Assembly (NCBI RefSeq): GCF_014643635.1
Contig: NZ_BMJV01000007.1
Span: 1 to 64,000, forward strand
Length of the DNA: 64,000 nucleotides
Origin: Salipiger pallidus
GTDB taxonomy: Bacteria; Pseudomonadota; Alphaproteobacteria; Rhodobacterales; Rhodobacteraceae
Direction of reading: 5' to 3'
Below the pieces are notes generated by a model, which had not been told where the DNA came from, did not search any database, and was given only the letters and a program-made list of their open reading frames with translations. Of this stretch, positions 62,073-64,000 are shown in pieces. Within the stretch, counting starts at the first letter, position 1; every line of letters begins with the position of its first letter. Both the position numbers and the translations under genes were made by a program.

Positions 62073-62111
62073 GATTCGGTTTTTCGAATCATGCGGCGAA
62101 TCAAACGATTC
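62073..62111. promoter_or_regulatory. Cluster of four GANTC (CcrM) sites upstream of rpoD
   Basis: GATTC 62073-62077, GAATC 62086-62090, GAATC 62098-62102 and GATTC 62107-62111 lie within 39 bases in the dnaG-rpoD gap, 57-95 bases before the rpoD ATG. The gene for the cognate methyltransferase is in this window. A promoter here would be methylation-sensitive, which is inference. Confidence 0.6.
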
Positions 62112-62159
62112 GGCCACCCGTCTTACCCTGTATTCCTCCAAGTTTCCCTACCTGCACAG

Positions 62160-64000
62160 CTAGTTCCCGTGCTTGGAAAAGCGAATCTGTTGCATGAGCG
62201 CCTCGAAGGCGCTCCGTTCTTCTCGATCGAGCTCCACGCCGTTGGGGGCCTTGTGGAATTCGGTCTTGTCTTCCGAACTGCCCCGCTGGACACGCTCGTA
62301 GGTCTCGTTTGCCAGTTTGAGACGCTCGGTGAGCACCTCGTCGGCAAGTTCAGTGATATCCGCCTCGGCCTCGTTGACCTCAAGCAGTCGGCCCTGTGCG
62401 GCCTCGATCCGGTCGAGGTAGTCCATCACGGTCAGACGAGCAAGATCGGTATCGGGGCGGCGCAGACACGGTACGACATGCAAATGGCGCGCCGAGAGGA
62501 CGGTTTCAAGTGCATCCGGCCCAATCTGCTCGGCGATCCGGTCCTTCATGGCTGCGCCAGCCTCGGCGTGACGCAGCAGCGCATCACGCAGGGCAGCATG
62601 ATTGCGGTCGTCGCAACCCATGCTCTCGATGCGAGCCTCAAACTCGGCGATCAGTACGGGCGTTTCGAGAAGCACGGCTAGCACCACGCATTCGCGCAGG
62701 TGGATTTCGGCAGCTTCCCCCTGGGACGCCAGAAGCGACGCCTTGGCGCTGGCCGAAGGTGGCGGCGGCGCGCCCCAAGGCCGACGCCCCTTCTGACCGC
62801 CTCGTTGCCCGCGTCGCCCCTTGTAGGGACCATCAAAGCTGCCGCCGCGCGCGCCCTGGCCGCCATCGTCGTAGCCGCCAAAGCCACGGTCATCATAAGA
62901 CCTGTCCTCGTAGCCCCCTTGGTAGGGCGCGGGCGCCGCCTCGTGGAAGCCATGATCAGGCATCAAACCGGGGGCCGCATAGCTGTCCTGATAAGGCGCG
63001 GAGGCATGGGGATCCGGGGCCTCCCGGGGCGGATCCCGGAAGCTGAAATCGTCGTAGCCGCCCTCGGGCTGGGGACGGCCTGCGCGGAACAGCTCCCAGC
63101 GCAGATCGCGGATCTCGGCGCCGTAGTGGCCCCGGATGCTGCGGTCTCGGATCTGGCGGATCACGTCGCGCAGGCGCGCATCCAGCGCAGCCTTGCGCTC
63201 GGGGCTGTCAAAGACCTTGTCCTCGGTTTCCCGCCGCCAGAGCACCTTCACCATGGGAAGCGCCTCGCGCAGCACCCGGCTCACCGCTTCCGGCCCTTCC
63301 GAGCGCAGCAGATCGTCCGGATCCTTGCCCTCGGGCATCAGCGCAAAGCGCAGGCTTTTGCCCGCCTGCAACAGTGGCAGCGCAAGGTCGATCACCCGGT
63401 AGGCTGCACGCAGGCCGGCCTTGTCACCGTCGAGGGCCACCATCGGCTCGTCGGCAATGCGCCACAGCAGCTGCAGCTGATTTTCGGTCACGGCAGTGCC
63501 AAGCGGCGCGACGGCAGCGCCAAAGCCGGCCTCGGACAGGGCGATCACGTCCATGTAGCCTTCGGCCATGACCAGCGGCGCGCCCTTGCCCGCCGCCTCG
63601 CGGGCGGGCGCGAGGTTGTAGAGATTGCGCCCCTTGTCGAACAGCTCGGTTTCCGGCGAGTTGAGGTATTTCGCGTTGTCGTTCGGGTCCATGGCGCGCC
63701 CGCCGAAGGCTATGGCGCGGCCACGGGCGTCACGGATCGGAAACATGATCCGGTTGCGGAAAATGTCGTAGGGATCGCGGCCCTTGTCGGACTTGCGCGC
63801 GAGGCCTGCCGCCAGGATCAGCTCTTCTGGCACCCCCTGCCCGCGCAGATGCTCGCGCAGGTTCTGCCAGCCCGCGGGGGCGAAGCCCAGCTCGAACCGG
63901 TCACGGGCGTCTTCTCCGAGGCCGCGACGATCAAGATAAGCCCGCGCGTCACCGGCATTGTTCGATCGCAACTGAATGCGGAACCAGCGCAGTGCCTGTT
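62160..64000 (-). CDS. dnaG: DNA primase DnaG, C-terminal 612 residues (start outside window)
   Basis: The catalytic and C-terminal parts of primase, which makes RNA primers for replication. The frame is open through the window edge (QALRWFRIQLRSNN), so the zinc-binding N-terminus is missing. The TOPRIM core shows PLVMAEGYMDVIAL and VALDGDKAGLRAAYR, and GLARKSDKGRDPYD is the RNA-polymerase-like domain. Between this core and the helicase-binding domain is an insert of about 118 residues rich in Gly, Tyr, Asp and Arg (62727-63080). The C-terminus (ALMQQIRFSKHGN) is normal. Confidence 0.97.
   Translation of the reverse strand, partial: QALRWFRIQLRSNNAGDARAYLDRRGLGEDARDRFELGFAPAGWQNLREHLRGQGVPEELILAAGLARKSDKGRDPYDIFRNRIMFPIRDARGRAIAFGGRAMDPNDNAKYLNSPETELFDKGRNLYNLAPAREAAGKGAPLVMAEGYMDVIALSEAGFGAAVAPLGTAVTENQLQLLWRIADEPMVALDGDKAGLRAAYRVIDLALPLLQAGKSLRFALMPEGKDPDDLLRSEGPEAVSRVLREALPMVKVLWRRETEDKVFDSPERKAALDARLRDVIRQIRDRSIRGHYGAEIRDLRWELFRAGRPQPEGGYDDFSFRDPPREAPDPHASAPYQDSYAAPGLMPDHGFHEAAPAPYQGGYEDRSYDDRGFGGYDDGGQGARGGSFDGPYKGRRGQRGGQKGRRPWGAPPPPSASAKASLLASQGEAAEIHLRECVVLAVLLETPVLIAEFEARIESMGCDDRNHAALRDALLRHAEAGAAMKDRIAEQIGPDALETVLSARHLHVVPCLRRPDTDLARLTVMDYLDRIEAAQGRLLEVNEAEADITELADEVLTERLKLANETYERVQRGSSEDKTEFHKAPNGVELDREERSAFEALMQQIRFSKHGN

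Overview
The window is chromosomal DNA of a G+C-rich alphaproteobacterium, almost certainly a Rhodobacteraceae (Roseobacter-clade) member. The grounds are a CcrM-type GANTC methyltransferase, a petABC cytochrome bc1 operon, the split HisZ/short-HisG enzyme, a DUF1150 gene paired with an Hsp20 gene, a DUF484-xerC pair, an RpoHII-like sigma factor, and apparent FnrL-, CtrA- and HrcA-type operators. There is no prophage, IS element, CRISPR array, tRNA or rRNA that I can support. The gene content is mostly core, and the interest lies in regulatory DNA, small genes and a few odd domain architectures.

Layout. 1-3.1 kb: the start of tuf, two lipoproteins, a universal stress protein behind an FNR-type promoter, and a CtrA/FtcR-like regulator with a degenerate receiver. 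3.2-7.85 kb: an ABM-domain protein, DUF484-xerC, a GST, and psd-pssA for phosphatidylethanolamine. 7.9-9.2 kb: a decayed cupin gene and an outer-membrane barrel. 9.4-12.2 kb: petABC. 12.2-13.5 kb: about 1.35 kb with no recognisable gene. 13.5-20.5 kb: aroC, a chemoreceptor, a DMT exporter, ccrM, rnhB and an SDR. 20.6-22.8 kb: groES-groEL behind a sigma70 promoter and a CIRCE operator. 23-28 kb: a second DMT exporter, DUF2161, TraB/GumN and an M3 oligopeptidase.

28.1-37.7 kb is a long leftward run with short gaps or overlaps: rpoH - chaN - coaBC - dut - membrane-anchored MoeB/ThiF - S49 protease - a 55-residue zinc-ribbon membrane protein - Ca/Na antiporter - pteridine-reductase-like SDR - uvrC. 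38-46.8 kb: comM behind a CtrA-like site, an esterase, gshB, yraN and rsmI, divergent from an LppC-type lipoprotein followed by glnD. 47-50.4 kb: hisS-hisZ-hisG. 50.7-55.7 kb: an SGNH lipoprotein, L-lactate dehydrogenase, panBC and an orphan peptide-binding protein. 56-57.1 kb: an Hsp20-DUF1150 heat-shock operon with a sigma32-like promoter and a ROSE-like RNA thermometer over its ribosome binding site. 57.1-64 kb: ribD and nrdR, yjbQ, a small secreted protein, hlyU, rpoD and the C-terminal part of dnaG.

The regulatory theme is stress and cell-cycle control. Two sigma factors (RpoD and RpoH), the groESL and hsp20 heat-shock units, and CcrM occur together. GANTC sites, the CcrM target, are clustered in front of both ccrM and rpoD. 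I did not find a clearly new multi-gene system. The best candidates for a second look are the GANTC cluster upstream of rpoD, the ROSE-like leader of hsp20, the Tyr/Gly/Arg-rich insert in primase, the membrane-fused MoeB, the unlisted zinc-ribbon mini-protein and the gene-free 12.2-13.5 kb segment.
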